A stretch of DNA of 64,000 bases. Source: JASFBA01 sp034433695 (GTDB taxonomy: Bacteria > Chloroflexota > Chloroflexia > DTKN01). The position numbers and the translations under genes are program-made. The notes beneath the pieces are model-generated. The model did not search any database and was not told the origin of the DNA. It worked only from the letters and a program-made list of their open reading frames with translations. Position 1 is the stretch's first letter. Every line of letters begins with the position of its first letter. This document shows positions 9,468 to 18,837 of the stretch, one piece after another. The DNA is taken from the NCBI GenBank assembly GCA_034433695.1, contig DAOUAK010000038.1, positions 4,603 through 68,602 of the forward strand, written 5' to 3'.

Positions 9468-10469
9468 ATGGACCTGCATCCCATAAGGAAAACGAAATTT
9501 GGGGATCGGAGGGGGCCTCGCCTCGAGGAACTCCTCTCTCGCCTCGCCCCCCTTGGGGACAGGATTCGCGGCTTGCTATTCGGCACGCGCTCCGGTTACG
9601 GCCTGATTTTCACCGTCCTCGCCTACGCCTTGCTCATCATTATCGGCTTTGTGTACCTCTACCCGCTCCTCTTTATGCTGGTTACCAGCCTGAAAAGTCC
9701 CACCGACCTGCTCAACCCAATGGCGCAATGGATACCCAACGAGTTGTACCTGGGCAACTATGCCAAAGCCTACCGCGTCCTGAATTACCCTTCCACCTTG
9801 CTCTCCTCCATTCTGGTCAGCGTTGTACCTTCGGTGATTCAGACCATCGTTTGCTCGGTCGTGGGCTACGGCCTGGCCCGCTACCGGTTCCCCGGCAAGC
9901 ACCTGCTTTTCCTGTTGATCCTGGCCACCTTTCTCATCCCGCCCCAGAACACCGTCATCCCGCAGATGCTCACTTACCGGCAGTTCGGTCTGCTGGGGAG
10001 CATCTGGGCGATGATCCTGCCGGCCCTGTGCGGACAGGGCTTTCGTAGCGCTATCTTCATCCTCATCTTTTACCTGTCTTTCCTTACTCTGCCCAAAGCG
10101 CTCGAAGAGGCGGCCCGTCTGGACGGAGCATCCGAGGCCCGAATTTTCCTCCAGATCGCCGTTCCGAACGTCATTCCGGCTTATATCGTCTCCCTGATCT
10201 TTTCCATCGTCTGGTACTGGAACGAGACCTACCTGACCGTCATCTTCCTGGAGGGCGGCATCCAAACCCTGCCGATGCAACTTTCCAAGTTCGCCCAGGC
10301 CTATGAGAACCTCTATCCGGCCGGCATGGTCAACATCTTCGACCGTCTGAACGAGGCGGTCAAACTCAGCGGCACCTTCCTCAACATCTTGCCCCTTCTG
10401 CTGATGTATTTTGTCCTGCAAAGGTGGTTCGTCGAATCGATCGAAAGGACGGGTATCACCGGTGAATAG
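9468..10469 (+). CDS. ABC transporter permease, sugar type (second pair, LplC-like)
   Basis: This 333-residue permease is longer than usual because of a roughly 45-residue charged cytoplasmic N-terminus before the first helix (GYGLIFTVLAYALLIIIGFV). The EAA loop is at about residue 214 (EAARLDGASEARIFLQIAVP). It is the partner of the upstream permease. Its last codons overlap the GTG start of the lipoprotein gene by 8 bases, so the whole block is translated as one unit. The ATG at 9468 was chosen as the only in-frame start that keeps the extension. A start at a later codon is possible, but I see none with a better ribosome-binding site. Confidence 0.9.
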   Translation: MDLHPIRKTKFGDRRGPRLEELLSRLAPLGDRIRGLLFGTRSGYGLIFTVLAYALLIIIGFVYLYPLLFMLVTSLKSPTDLLNPMAQWIPNELYLGNYAKAYRVLNYPSTLLSSILVSVVPSVIQTIVCSVVGYGLARYRFPGKHLLFLLILATFLIPPQNTVIPQMLTYRQFGLLGSIWAMILPALCGQGFRSAIFILIFYLSFLTLPKALEEAARLDGASEARIFLQIAVPNVIPAYIVSLIFSIVWYWNETYLTVIFLEGGIQTLPMQLSKFAQAYENLYPAGMVNIFDRLNEAVKLSGTFLNILPLLLMYFVLQRWFVESIERTGITGE

Positions 10470-11823
10470 ACGGCTTGCTCTCCTCCTGGCGCTCTTTCTC
10501 ATGTCTTCCTGTGGCCCGCTGGCTCCGTCTCCGCAGGCGGGAGGTGTCAGGCCGGCTGGCGTGCCCTCTCAGACGCTTGTTCCCGCACCTACCCCAACGT
10601 GGACGCCTGCTCCTACGCAAACCCCCGTCCTCGTTGCCATCGAAGAGGTGATCGAGGGGGAAATGTGCGGAGCCTTTGACTTCTTCTGGGAACAGGCCAA
10701 CACCGACCCTGAAAGCCCCGGCTACGGCCTTATCCGAGACCGTTATCCCGGTTCGGAGGGCATCGCCAGCATCGCCTCGGTCGGTTTCGGCCTCACTGCC
10801 TATGTGATTGGGGCGGAAAAGGGCTATGTCACGCGCGAACAGGCCTGCGAACGCGTGGCCGGCACGCTGGACACCCTCCTGGCCCTCGAGCGCGAACACG
10901 GCTTCTACTTCCACTTCCTCGATATGCGAACCGGCAGGCGTGCCTGGCAAAGTGAGGTCTCCAGCATCGACACCGCCATCCTGTTGATGGGTGTCTTGAG
11001 CGCCGGGGAGTACTGCCGCGAGAGCCAGGCCAAGGCCGAAGAAATATACACCGGCGTGGACTGGCCCTGGTTCGTGGACCCCGATCGGAACATGTTCTAC
11101 ATGGCTTACCGTCCGGAAAAGGGCTTTGAGGGTTATTGGGACTTTTACGCCGAGCAACTGATGCTCTACGTCCTGGCTGCCGGCTCGCCTACCCATCCGG
11201 TTGACCCGGTGGTGTACTATACCTTTACCCGCCACTCGGCCAAATACGGGGAGGGGCAGCCCTTTATTCACTCCTGGTTCGGCTCGATCTTTACCTACCA
11301 GTACAGCCATGCCTGGATCGACTTCCGTGGTCTCACCGACCGTCGGGGCGTGAACTGGTTCGACAACTCGGTCGAGGCCTCCCTGGCGCATTACCGCTTC
11401 GCCGTGGCGATGGACGAAAAGTACCTGACGCTGGGTCCGCAGGCCTGGGGGTTGACCGCCTGCGACAGCCCCCACGGGTACGAGGGACGTTACGGTGCAC
11501 CCCCCTCCGGCTACGACTACAGACAGCACCTGGTGGATGATACGATTGCCCCCGCCGGAGCCATCGGCTCCATCCTCTTCCTGCCGGAAGAGGCCAAACA
11601 GGCCATGGCCTACTATTACTCCTTGGAAAAACTCCGGGGGCCGTACGGCTTTCAGGATGCCTTTAACCTGACCGAGAACTGGTTCTCCAGCGATGTCATC
11701 GGCATCGACAAGGGCATCTCCCTCTTGATGCTGGCGAATTATCAAAACGACCTGGTCTACGCCGTTACGATGAAGAATGTGCACATCCAGAATGGACTGG
11801 AAAGGCTGGGAATCACGAGATGA
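10462..11823 (+). CDS. Secreted lipoprotein, glucoamylase-like (PF10091/GH144-type) beta-glucanase candidate
   Basis: This 453-residue lipoprotein has a signal peptide ending in the lipobox LMSSC, so Cys17 would be lipidated. A Pro/Thr-rich linker runs to about residue 55. The rest is the PF10091 alpha/alpha-barrel signature seen in GH144 endo-beta-1,2-glucanases: AFDFFWEQANTDPESPGYGL, IASIASVGFGLTAYVIGAEK, FYFHFLDMRTGRRAWQSE, SSIDTAILLMG, GLTACDSPHGYEGRYG. In the family this enzyme cleaves polymer or long oligosaccharides outside the membrane before import. The start is the GTG at 10462, which places the signal sequence at the N-terminus; upstream in-frame codons would encode a non-secretory extension. 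Substrate specificity within PF10091 is not certain, because the Pfam family name 'glucoamylase' predates the beta-1,2-glucanase work. Confidence 0.82.
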   Translation: MNRRLALLLALFLMSSCGPLAPSPQAGGVRPAGVPSQTLVPAPTPTWTPAPTQTPVLVAIEEVIEGEMCGAFDFFWEQANTDPESPGYGLIRDRYPGSEGIASIASVGFGLTAYVIGAEKGYVTREQACERVAGTLDTLLALEREHGFYFHFLDMRTGRRAWQSEVSSIDTAILLMGVLSAGEYCRESQAKAEEIYTGVDWPWFVDPDRNMFYMAYRPEKGFEGYWDFYAEQLMLYVLAAGSPTHPVDPVVYYTFTRHSAKYGEGQPFIHSWFGSIFTYQYSHAWIDFRGLTDRRGVNWFDNSVEASLAHYRFAVAMDEKYLTLGPQAWGLTACDSPHGYEGRYGAPPSGYDYRQHLVDDTIAPAGAIGSILFLPEEAKQAMAYYYSLEKLRGPYGFQDAFNLTENWFSSDVIGIDKGISLLMLANYQNDLVYAVTMKNVHIQNGLERLGITR

Positions 11824-12812
11824 TCACCATCAAAGACGTTGCCCAACGTGCCGGGGTCAGCATCACCACCGTTTCTTATGTGCTTAACGGCAAGGGGAAC
11901 ATCAGCGAAGCCACACGCCGGGCGGTTCTGGCTGCGGCGGAGGAACTCAACTACCATCCTAACGCCCATGCCCGCCACCTGAAGAAGCGGAGAACGCGCA
12001 CCATCGGTGCCTTTGTCGGCTCTCTGGGTGGCCTGTTCTACGAGGAGATTCTGGAAGGCGTCCACGCCGCAATCTTGCAAACGGACTATGAACTCATCGT
12101 CGTCCCGGAGACACATGCTCCCAGCCGTATTCTCTGCAACCGCCAGGTGGATGCCGCCATTGTCTTCGACGTCAAGATTCCGGACGATCTGCTGGTCAGC
12201 CTGGCCTGGAAACGCTTCCCCATCGTTACCTTCGACCGCTACCTGGAAGCCGAATACGTCTTTCCTCTCCTCGTCGATAACCCTAGCGGTACACGCGAGG
12301 TGTTCTACCACCTCTACAACCAGGGAGTCCGGCACTTGGCCTTTGTGGCCGGCGCTCCCGATTCGTTCGACAATGCCGAGCGCAAGGAAACCTTTCTCGG
12401 CGAAGCCGAAAAGCGTGGCCTCAGCGTCCGTTGCTATCAAGGGAACTTTACCGAGACCTCCGGCTACCAGATTGCCCGGGAAATTATCGCTTCCCGAGAC
12501 CTTCCCGAAGCAGTTTTCTGCGCCAACGATCAGATGGCAATCGGCTTCCTGAAGGCCATGCACGAACACGGCCTGCGCGCCCCCCAGGATATCGCTCTGG
12601 TCGGCTTCGACGACATCCCGGTCGCCTGCTACCTGCAACCGCCGCTTTCCACCGTCCACGTCTCGCGCACGGAATGGGGCCGACAGGCGGTGGTTCGGCT
12701 GATCGACTTTCTGGAGCACGATATCTCCTTTCCCCGAGAGCGAATTCCGGTTCGCTTCGTTGCCCGCGAATCTTCGCTGATCTCACCGCAGTTCCCACGG
12801 CCATTGCCATGA
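11820..12812 (+). CDS. LacI-family transcriptional regulator
   Basis: This is a 330-residue protein. The N-terminal helix-turn-helix and hinge helix span residues 3-60 (IKDVAQRAGVSITTVSYVLN, then ARHLKKRRTRTIGAF). A periplasmic-binding-protein-like effector domain follows (FDRYLEAEYVFPLLVDN, ANDQMAIGFLKAMHEHGL, DIALVGFDDIPVACYLQPPL). LacI proteins usually repress sugar operons and release DNA on binding a sugar. It sits between the two PF10091 genes with ATGA overlaps on both sides, so it is likely co-transcribed and controls this operon. The operator is expected near the operon promoter, which lies upstream of the window. I found no convincing palindrome inside the operon. Confidence 0.95.
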   Translation: MITIKDVAQRAGVSITTVSYVLNGKGNISEATRRAVLAAAEELNYHPNAHARHLKKRRTRTIGAFVGSLGGLFYEEILEGVHAAILQTDYELIVVPETHAPSRILCNRQVDAAIVFDVKIPDDLLVSLAWKRFPIVTFDRYLEAEYVFPLLVDNPSGTREVFYHLYNQGVRHLAFVAGAPDSFDNAERKETFLGEAEKRGLSVRCYQGNFTETSGYQIAREIIASRDLPEAVFCANDQMAIGFLKAMHEHGLRAPQDIALVGFDDIPVACYLQPPLSTVHVSRTEWGRQAVVRLIDFLEHDISFPRERIPVRFVARESSLISPQFPRPLP

Positions 12813-14101
12813 AAGCAGATACCCTCCTGGCCGAAGAAATTCGGGGGGCGGTCCGGTTCTTCCTGGAGCATACCAATCTTCACCCGGAAAGCCCCGGCTT
12901 TGGCCTGACCGTGGATTCGACCAAGCGGCCGGCCAGGGCTTCCATCGCTTCGACCGGCTTTGCCCTGACCGCCTGGGTGATCGCGGCCGAACGGGGCCTT
13001 ATCCCGCAACAAGAGGCCCGCCGAATCGTCCACGGCACGCTCCACACCCTGTTCCACCATGCCGACCAGCACCGCGGCTTCTTTGCCCACTTTTTGCACA
13101 TCGACAGCGCCGGCCGCTTCGGCAAAAGCGAGTACAGCACCATCGACACCGCCCTCTGCCTGAACGGCGTCATCACCGCAGCCGCATACTTTCACCACGA
13201 TGCGACCATCGCCGAACTGGCCGCAGGCATCCTCGATCGCGTGGACTGGGATTTCATCGTCTTTGAGCGAGATCGAGAGGCCCTCTTCCGTATGGCCTAC
13301 AACCCTGACCCGGACGGCGATTACGTCAGCGGGCAACCGGGCTTCATCGGCCAGTGGGATATGGCCGCCGAGCAGAAGATGATGTACCTCCAGGCCTCCC
13401 TGCACCTCGAGGCCGGCCTCGCCCGCCGGCTCTACCGGGGCTTTCGCCGCGACATCGGCTACCACGAAGGCCGGCCGATCATCATCAACCCCGGCGGCAG
13501 CCTCTTTGCCTACCTGTTCAGCGAGGCCTGGCTGGATACCGCCCGCTACCTCGATCCCGACGGCGTGGACTGGTTCGAGAACACCCGCCGCGCGGCCCTG
13601 GCCAACCGGGCTTTCTGCATCGAGAACTCGACGTGCTTCCGGACTTATCACGCCCGCAGTTGGGGATTGAGCGCCGGGGATAGCCCGCACGGCTACGACG
13701 TCTTTGGCGCCCCTCCCTGCCTGGGCGAACCCTATCACGATGGAACGGTCTCCATCTATGCGGCCGTCGCTTGCCTGCCCTTCCTGCCCGAGGAGATCCT
13801 GGAAATGATGACCTACCTCCACCGCCATCAGCCGCGCACCTGGGGCCGGTACGGCTTCTTCGACGCCTACAACCTGGATGTCTCGCCTCCCTGGTACAGC
13901 CGGGCCGTTTATGCCATCGACAAGGGCTGCTCGATGATCATGACCGAAAACTATCTCAGCGGCCTGGTGTGGAGTGTTTACACAAGCAGTCCTTATATCC
14001 GCCAGGCTCTCCATACCCTGGGCTTCACCGAACGGGCCGGCCGGCTCCTATCAGGGCAAAACTCTGGAACAGCATCTCCCGCAGACGGATCGATTCCCTA
14101 G
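12809..14101 (+). CDS. Cytoplasmic glucoamylase-like (PF10091/GH144-type) enzyme
   Basis: This 430-residue paralog of the lipoprotein at 10462 has no signal peptide. Shared blocks are FLEHTNLHPESPGFGLTVD, ASIASTGFALTAWVIAAERG, FFAHFLHIDSAGRFGKSE, YSTIDTALCLNGV, and SWGLSAGDSPHGYDVFGAPP. The ATG overlaps the LacI stop (ATGA). In-frame sequence upstream of it lies inside the regulator gene and is not homologous. A secreted and a cytoplasmic copy in one operon suggest stepwise depolymerisation: long glucan outside, imported oligosaccharide inside. The exact linkage is inferred from GH144 precedents. A short low-complexity tail (SGQNSGTASPADGS) follows the domain. Confidence 0.8.
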   Translation: MKADTLLAEEIRGAVRFFLEHTNLHPESPGFGLTVDSTKRPARASIASTGFALTAWVIAAERGLIPQQEARRIVHGTLHTLFHHADQHRGFFAHFLHIDSAGRFGKSEYSTIDTALCLNGVITAAAYFHHDATIAELAAGILDRVDWDFIVFERDREALFRMAYNPDPDGDYVSGQPGFIGQWDMAAEQKMMYLQASLHLEAGLARRLYRGFRRDIGYHEGRPIIINPGGSLFAYLFSEAWLDTARYLDPDGVDWFENTRRAALANRAFCIENSTCFRTYHARSWGLSAGDSPHGYDVFGAPPCLGEPYHDGTVSIYAAVACLPFLPEEILEMMTYLHRHQPRTWGRYGFFDAYNLDVSPPWYSRAVYAIDKGCSMIMTENYLSGLVWSVYTSSPYIRQALHTLGFTERAGRLLSGQNSGTASPADGSIP

Positions 14102-14113
14102 AAGGAGGATGCC

Positions 14114-16420
14114 GTGAACCTGACCTTCCGTAAGGGCCTCTTCTGGCTGGATGACCGCCCGCTCATACTCCAGGCCGGCGAATTCCATTACTTCCGCACT
14201 CCCCCCGACCGGTGGGAGCATCGCCTCGGCCTGCTCAAAGCGGCCGGCTTCAACGCCGTTGCCTCCTATATCCCCTGGCGCTGGCACGAGCCTGAGGAGG
14301 GGCATTTCGACCTGGACGGCCACAGCCACCCGATGCGCAACCTGGCCGGCTTTCTCGACCTGGCTGCCGAGATGGGCCTTTTCATCATTGCCCGCCCCGG
14401 CCCCTACATCATGGCCGAGACGATCAACGAGGGCATCCCCGATTGGGTCTTTTCCCACTATCCACAGGTCGCTTTCATCGACCAGCACGGCCGGCCGCAG
14501 AACATCGTCAGTTACCTGCACCCCGATTTCCCGACCTGCGCCGCCCGCTGGTTGCGCGCCGTCTTCGGCGTGCTCGCGCCGCGCCAGGTCACACGCGGTG
14601 GGCGTATCGTGCTCGTGCAATTGGATAACGAGATGGGCATGATGCACTGGGTACGTAACATCCTGGACATCCACCCCGATACCCTGGAGCGTTTCGCGAC
14701 CTGGCTCCGGCAGACCTACGGCGAACAGTTGGCGGAGCGTTACCCGACGACGAATCTGGTTTCCTTCCTGCGCCAGGGCATCACCCAGGCGCGGAGTCCC
14801 CATGCCGCCCGCACGGTGGAGGATTACCGCCGCTTCTTCCGTGGCTACCTGCGTGAGTATGCCGCCTTTCTGCTGAACGAAGCGCAGAAAAACGGCCTGG
14901 AAGTGCCGCCGGTGATCAACGTCCACGGCTTTGCGAACGGCGGCAAGACCTTTCCCATCGGGCTTTCCCAACTGGTCGAGGTGATGGAACTGCCCGGCGT
15001 GCTCACCGCCACCGATGTCTATCCCGGCTTCATCGGCGAGGGCAACTATCATGAACTGCTGCTGGTCAACGAGATGACGCGCGCCCTCCAGAACCCACAG
15101 CAACCGCTCTTTTCCATCGAGTTCCAGGCCGGCGGCAACCAGGACTTTGGCGGGGCGCAGACTTCCTTCTTCGATCTGCATACCCGTCTGAGCCTCTCCG
15201 TGGGGATGCGCGCCATCAACCACTACCTCTTCTTCGATGGGGAGAACGACCCCCTGCTCAGCCCGGTGCGGCGCCACGATTGGGGACACCCCGTGCGCAA
15301 AGACGGCAGCCTGCGCCGCCACTACCACCGCTACCCCCAACTTTCCCAGACTCTGGCGGCCTATGGGGAGGCCCTTGCCCTCGCCCGCCCGCAGACCGTC
15401 ACCGCCGTCGGCTTCCGGCTGGACGACTTTTCGACCGAGGTCAACACGCCCGCCACCGAAGAGGCCACCCGAATTATCACCCACCAGCGCGAGGTGATCC
15501 TCTTCGACTTTATCGCCCGTGGTCTGGCGCTGACCCACCGGCCGTTCCGCGCCCTGGAACTGGGCCGCGCCGCGCTCGATGTACGGGAAACTCCCACCCT
15601 CTGGGTGATGAGCGAGCGGCGCTGTGAGGCCGCGATCCAGCGGAAGTTGGTCGATTACGTCCGCTCCGGTGGCCGCCTGGCCCTCATCGGCCGGCTGTGT
15701 CTGGAGGATGGAGACGGCCGGCCCTGTACATTGTTGCGCGACGCCCTCGGCCTGACGGCCGTCCAGAGCGACCCGCCCTTTACCCCCAGCCACATCGACG
15801 CCTTTGGCTACACCGACATACCCGTCTCGTTTGTGGAAACCTACCGCGGCGTGTTCGACCGGGTCATCGCCACCCGGCATGGCGAGACGGTGGGCTTTGT
15901 CAGGGCGCTGGGCAAGGGGCAAGTCCTTGTCCTTGGGGCAGCGCTCGAGGCCAATACCCTGGAAGACCTCGACCTCCTGCACCGGATGGCGCTGGAAATA
16001 GGCTGCCCCCCCGCCTTCACCCTGAGCGAGTGGGCCGACGTGCGCCTGAGCCGGGGCGAAAAGGGCGGTTTTCTTTTCATCAACAACTACCAGGATGACC
16101 CGATCGAGACCTGCATCGCCTGGCAGGGACAACCCCTCTTTGGCGGGAACGCCATCTATCTCCCGGCCCGCCAGGGCGCCATCCTGCCGCTGGACTGGCA
16201 GGTAGCCGAAGGGGTTACCCTGCACTATGTCACAGCGGAGGTACGCCGTGTGGAACGCCGGCCGGAGTCGCTCATTCTGGGACTGGCCCAGGACGCTTTC
16301 GCGGCCGAGTTGAGCCTGAGTGGCTGGGAATGTCCAGAGGCGCAACGCGTATCGGAGTCTGTCCCTCCCCGTCTGTTCCTGCGGGGGAGGGATGGGCAAA
16401 TCGTTCTGTACAGACAATGA
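14114..16420 (+). CDS. GH35 family glycosidase (annotated beta-galactosidase type)
   Basis: This 768-residue cytoplasmic enzyme has no signal peptide. The TIM-barrel core of GH35 is clear: AGEFHYFRTPPDRWEHRLGL, AVASYIPWRWHEPEEG, FIIARPGPYIMAE, the acid/base region VQLDNEMG with E173, and the nucleophile region LFSIEFQAGG with E336. The start is a GTG preceded by AGGAGG at 14103. GH35 enzymes usually remove beta-galactosyl residues with retention. At least one family member, from Ignavibacterium, acts on beta-1,2-glucosidic linkages, which would suit the neighbouring PF10091 enzymes. The C-terminal half (about 500-768) is beta-rich and less conserved. Galactosidase versus glucosyltransferase activity cannot be decided from sequence by eye. 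Confidence 0.88.
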   Translation: MNLTFRKGLFWLDDRPLILQAGEFHYFRTPPDRWEHRLGLLKAAGFNAVASYIPWRWHEPEEGHFDLDGHSHPMRNLAGFLDLAAEMGLFIIARPGPYIMAETINEGIPDWVFSHYPQVAFIDQHGRPQNIVSYLHPDFPTCAARWLRAVFGVLAPRQVTRGGRIVLVQLDNEMGMMHWVRNILDIHPDTLERFATWLRQTYGEQLAERYPTTNLVSFLRQGITQARSPHAARTVEDYRRFFRGYLREYAAFLLNEAQKNGLEVPPVINVHGFANGGKTFPIGLSQLVEVMELPGVLTATDVYPGFIGEGNYHELLLVNEMTRALQNPQQPLFSIEFQAGGNQDFGGAQTSFFDLHTRLSLSVGMRAINHYLFFDGENDPLLSPVRRHDWGHPVRKDGSLRRHYHRYPQLSQTLAAYGEALALARPQTVTAVGFRLDDFSTEVNTPATEEATRIITHQREVILFDFIARGLALTHRPFRALELGRAALDVRETPTLWVMSERRCEAAIQRKLVDYVRSGGRLALIGRLCLEDGDGRPCTLLRDALGLTAVQSDPPFTPSHIDAFGYTDIPVSFVETYRGVFDRVIATRHGETVGFVRALGKGQVLVLGAALEANTLEDLDLLHRMALEIGCPPAFTLSEWADVRLSRGEKGGFLFINNYQDDPIETCIAWQGQPLFGGNAIYLPARQGAILPLDWQVAEGVTLHYVTAEVRRVERRPESLILGLAQDAFAAELSLSGWECPEAQRVSESVPPRLFLRGRDGQIVLYRQ

Positions 16421-16466
16421 AACGGTGACTCTCTAGCAATGGCATAGGCCCATCAAGGAGCACACA

Positions 16467-18575
16467 ATGGACGACACCGCGTCTTTCGTCGAGAACCTTC
16501 TGGCCCAAATGACCCTCGAAGAAAAGATCGGGCAACTCCACCAGATCCACCTTGACGACGATTTCGACCCGGACATGCTACGCCAGGGGCACGTCAGTTC
16601 GGTCCTCAACTTGCCTGACACGCTGGCCGGCTACGACCGGAGCGATTCCGGCAGAGCGGAAGCCGTCAACTACCTGCAGCGGCTGGCGCTGGAAGCCCCC
16701 CTCAAGATCCCGCTGCTCGTTGGACGGGATGTGATCCACGGTTTTCGCACCGTCTTTCCCATCCCGCTGGCCCAGGCCGCCGCGTTCGACCCCGAACTGG
16801 CCCGACAGGCCGCCGAGGTCGCCGCCCGCGAGGCCACCGCTTGCGGCATCAAGTGGACCTTTGCCCCCATGCTCGATATCGCCCGCGACCCGCGCTGGGG
16901 ACGCATCGCCGAGGGTAACGGTGAAGACCCGGTGCTGGGGGCACGCATGGCCGAGGCCGTCGTCCGCGGCCTGCAGGGCGAGGATATGTCCCGTCCCGAG
17001 AAAATGGTCGCCTGCGCCAAGCACTTTGCCGGGTACGGGGCTGCCGAGGGTGGGCGGGACTATGAAAACGGCGAAATCTCCGACCCTACCTTGCGGGATA
17101 TCTACTTGCCTCCCTTTGAGAGCGCCGTGCGCGCCGGGGTCGGGACGGTGATGTCCGCTTTTATTGACCTGAATGGGATGCCCGCCACCGCGAGTCGCTA
17201 CCTTCTGACCGACATCCTGCGCGGCGAGTGGGGCTTCGACGGCTTTGTCGTCTCCGACTGGGAAGCGATCCGCGAACTCGTTGAGCATGGGGTGGCGGAG
17301 GACCGGGCCCATGCCGGCCGCCTGGCCCTCCATGCCGGCGTGGATATGGACATGGTCAGCGGCATCTACCTGGAAACGCTGGCCGAGGGCGTCCGTAACG
17401 GGACTGTTCCGATCGAAGAAGTGGACGAAGCCCTGCGCCGCATCCTGCGCATCAAAAAGCGCGCCGGCCTGTTTGAAAGCCCCTTCACCGATCCCGCCCG
17501 AGCCGCCCGGGATTTGCTCACTCCAGATGCGCGCCTGCTTGCCCGGAGGTTCGCCCGCCAGAGCATGGTACTGCTCAAGAACGAAGGGGGACTGCTCCCG
17601 CTGCAGGGCTTTCGCCGCATCCTGGCGGCCGGCCCCTTTGTGCACGCCCAAAGCGAGTTGTTCGGCACCTGGACGTTCGACGGGCGTGCCGAGGATGTCA
17701 CCCCGGTCGATCAGGCCCTGCGCCAGACTGCCCCGAAAGATGTGGAACTGTGGTTCGCCGACTCGGCGGACCTGGCGCTGCGTATGGCATCAGCAGTGGA
17801 CGCCGTGATCCTGCTGATGGGCGAGCACCCGGTGCGCTCCGGCGAGAACTCCAGCGTCAGCGATCTGGGTTTGCCACCCGGTCAGGCCGAGTTCATCGCC
17901 GCCATCGCCGCCTTGGGCAAGCCGGTGGTGCTGGTCGTCTTTGCCGGGCGCCCACTGGCCATGACCCGGCAGGTGGAGCAGGTGCAGGCCGTGCTCTATG
18001 CCTGGCATCCGGGGATAGAAGGGGGCATGGCCCTGGGAGAAATCCTCTTCGGCCTGGAGGCCCCCGGCGGGCGGCTACCGGTGACTTTTCCCCGGGCTAC
18101 GGGTCAGGTTCCCATCTATTACAATCACAAGAACTCCGGCCGGCCGATCGGTTCAAACGGGTACTTTACCCGCTACAGCGACCTGCCGTCCTCGCCGCTC
18201 TTTCCCTTCGGTTACGGCCTGACCTACACCACCTTTGCGTATGCCAACCTGCGCCTGAGCAGCGATGTGCTGCGCGGCCATGTGGAGATCAGCGTCGAGG
18301 TCACCAACACGGGCCCGCGCCCCGGCCGTGAGGTGGTCCAGTTGTACGTGCGCGATCTGGTCGGTTCGCTTACCCGCCCGGTGCGCGAACTCAAGGATTT
18401 CCAGAGCGTCGAACTGGACCCCGGCAAAACCACCCGCGTCACCTTTTCCCTGAGCGAAGACCAACTGGCTTTCACCGGCGCCAGCGGCCGGCGGGGCGTC
18501 GAACCCGGAACCTTCCACATCTGGGTCGCTCCTCACAGCCAGGGTGGGTTGCAGGGAACGATAACGATACCTTAA
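16467..18575 (+). CDS. GH3 beta-glucosidase
   Basis: This is a 702-residue cytoplasmic GH3 enzyme. The barrel domain spans about 1-320 with LLVGRDVIHGFRTVFPIPLA, ARDPRWGRIAEGNGEDP and the nucleophile motif GFVVSDWEA (D264). The second alpha/beta sandwich (about 355-560) contains LLMGEHPVRSGENSSVSDL, and a fibronectin III-like domain ends the protein (about 595-700; VTNTGPRPGREVVQLYV). A good ribosome-binding site (AAGGAG) precedes the ATG at 16467. The enzyme hydrolyses terminal beta-glucosyl residues and is the expected last step, giving glucose from imported oligosaccharides. It is the last gene of the operon and converges with the macroglobulin gene. Confidence 0.95.
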   Translation: MDDTASFVENLLAQMTLEEKIGQLHQIHLDDDFDPDMLRQGHVSSVLNLPDTLAGYDRSDSGRAEAVNYLQRLALEAPLKIPLLVGRDVIHGFRTVFPIPLAQAAAFDPELARQAAEVAAREATACGIKWTFAPMLDIARDPRWGRIAEGNGEDPVLGARMAEAVVRGLQGEDMSRPEKMVACAKHFAGYGAAEGGRDYENGEISDPTLRDIYLPPFESAVRAGVGTVMSAFIDLNGMPATASRYLLTDILRGEWGFDGFVVSDWEAIRELVEHGVAEDRAHAGRLALHAGVDMDMVSGIYLETLAEGVRNGTVPIEEVDEALRRILRIKKRAGLFESPFTDPARAARDLLTPDARLLARRFARQSMVLLKNEGGLLPLQGFRRILAAGPFVHAQSELFGTWTFDGRAEDVTPVDQALRQTAPKDVELWFADSADLALRMASAVDAVILLMGEHPVRSGENSSVSDLGLPPGQAEFIAAIAALGKPVVLVVFAGRPLAMTRQVEQVQAVLYAWHPGIEGGMALGEILFGLEAPGGRLPVTFPRATGQVPIYYNHKNSGRPIGSNGYFTRYSDLPSSPLFPFGYGLTYTTFAYANLRLSSDVLRGHVEISVEVTNTGPRPGREVVQLYVRDLVGSLTRPVRELKDFQSVELDPGKTTRVTFSLSEDQLAFTGASGRRGVEPGTFHIWVAPHSQGGLQGTITIP

Positions 18576-18837
18576 GAATCGGGCGGCGACCCAGGGGACA
18601 CCTCTCGCTCCACCGCCAATAAGTCGGTGTGGAGACGGAGCGGCGCACACGGCGACCCACCCCTGACGGTTTCGTTGGTGCCAACGACGCGCACTCCTCC
18701 CTCACCTTCCTTTGGGACGGGCTGGCAGACACCGGCTGCTGTACAAAGGGTCTCCTCCGGAGCCGGGGGAAAATGGGGGGGGCGGATGTCGGCCGGCCGA
18801 CACCCGCCCCCCGTTTCGCTGGGGCGGCAGCGCATCC
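18576..18837. other. Convergent intergenic region
   Basis: The 262 bases between the GH3 stop and the macroglobulin stop contain no supportable gene. The only clear structure is the long hairpin at 18777-18812. Confidence 0.6.
18777..18812. terminator. Bidirectional terminator-like hairpin
   Basis: An 18-base arm pairs with its partner with one mismatch on the plus strand, which becomes a G-U pair on the minus strand. The centre is GGCCGGCC with no extra loop. It lies between two convergent genes. On the minus strand it is followed within a few bases by a four-T run (18770-18773), so it could end the macroglobulin transcript. The U-tract is weak in both directions. Confidence 0.55.

Noticed and set aside
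12431..12808. N-terminal extension of the cytoplasmic PF10091 enzyme
   Set aside because: It lies inside the LacI gene; the family domain begins right after the ATG at 12809.
14051..16417. Long open frame on the minus strand opposite the GH35 gene
   Set aside because: It mirrors the codon structure of a clear GH35 gene and shows no recognisable domain.
10462..18575. SusC/SusD-type polysaccharide utilisation locus
   Set aside because: There are no TonB-dependent receptor or SusD genes; uptake is by ABC permeases.
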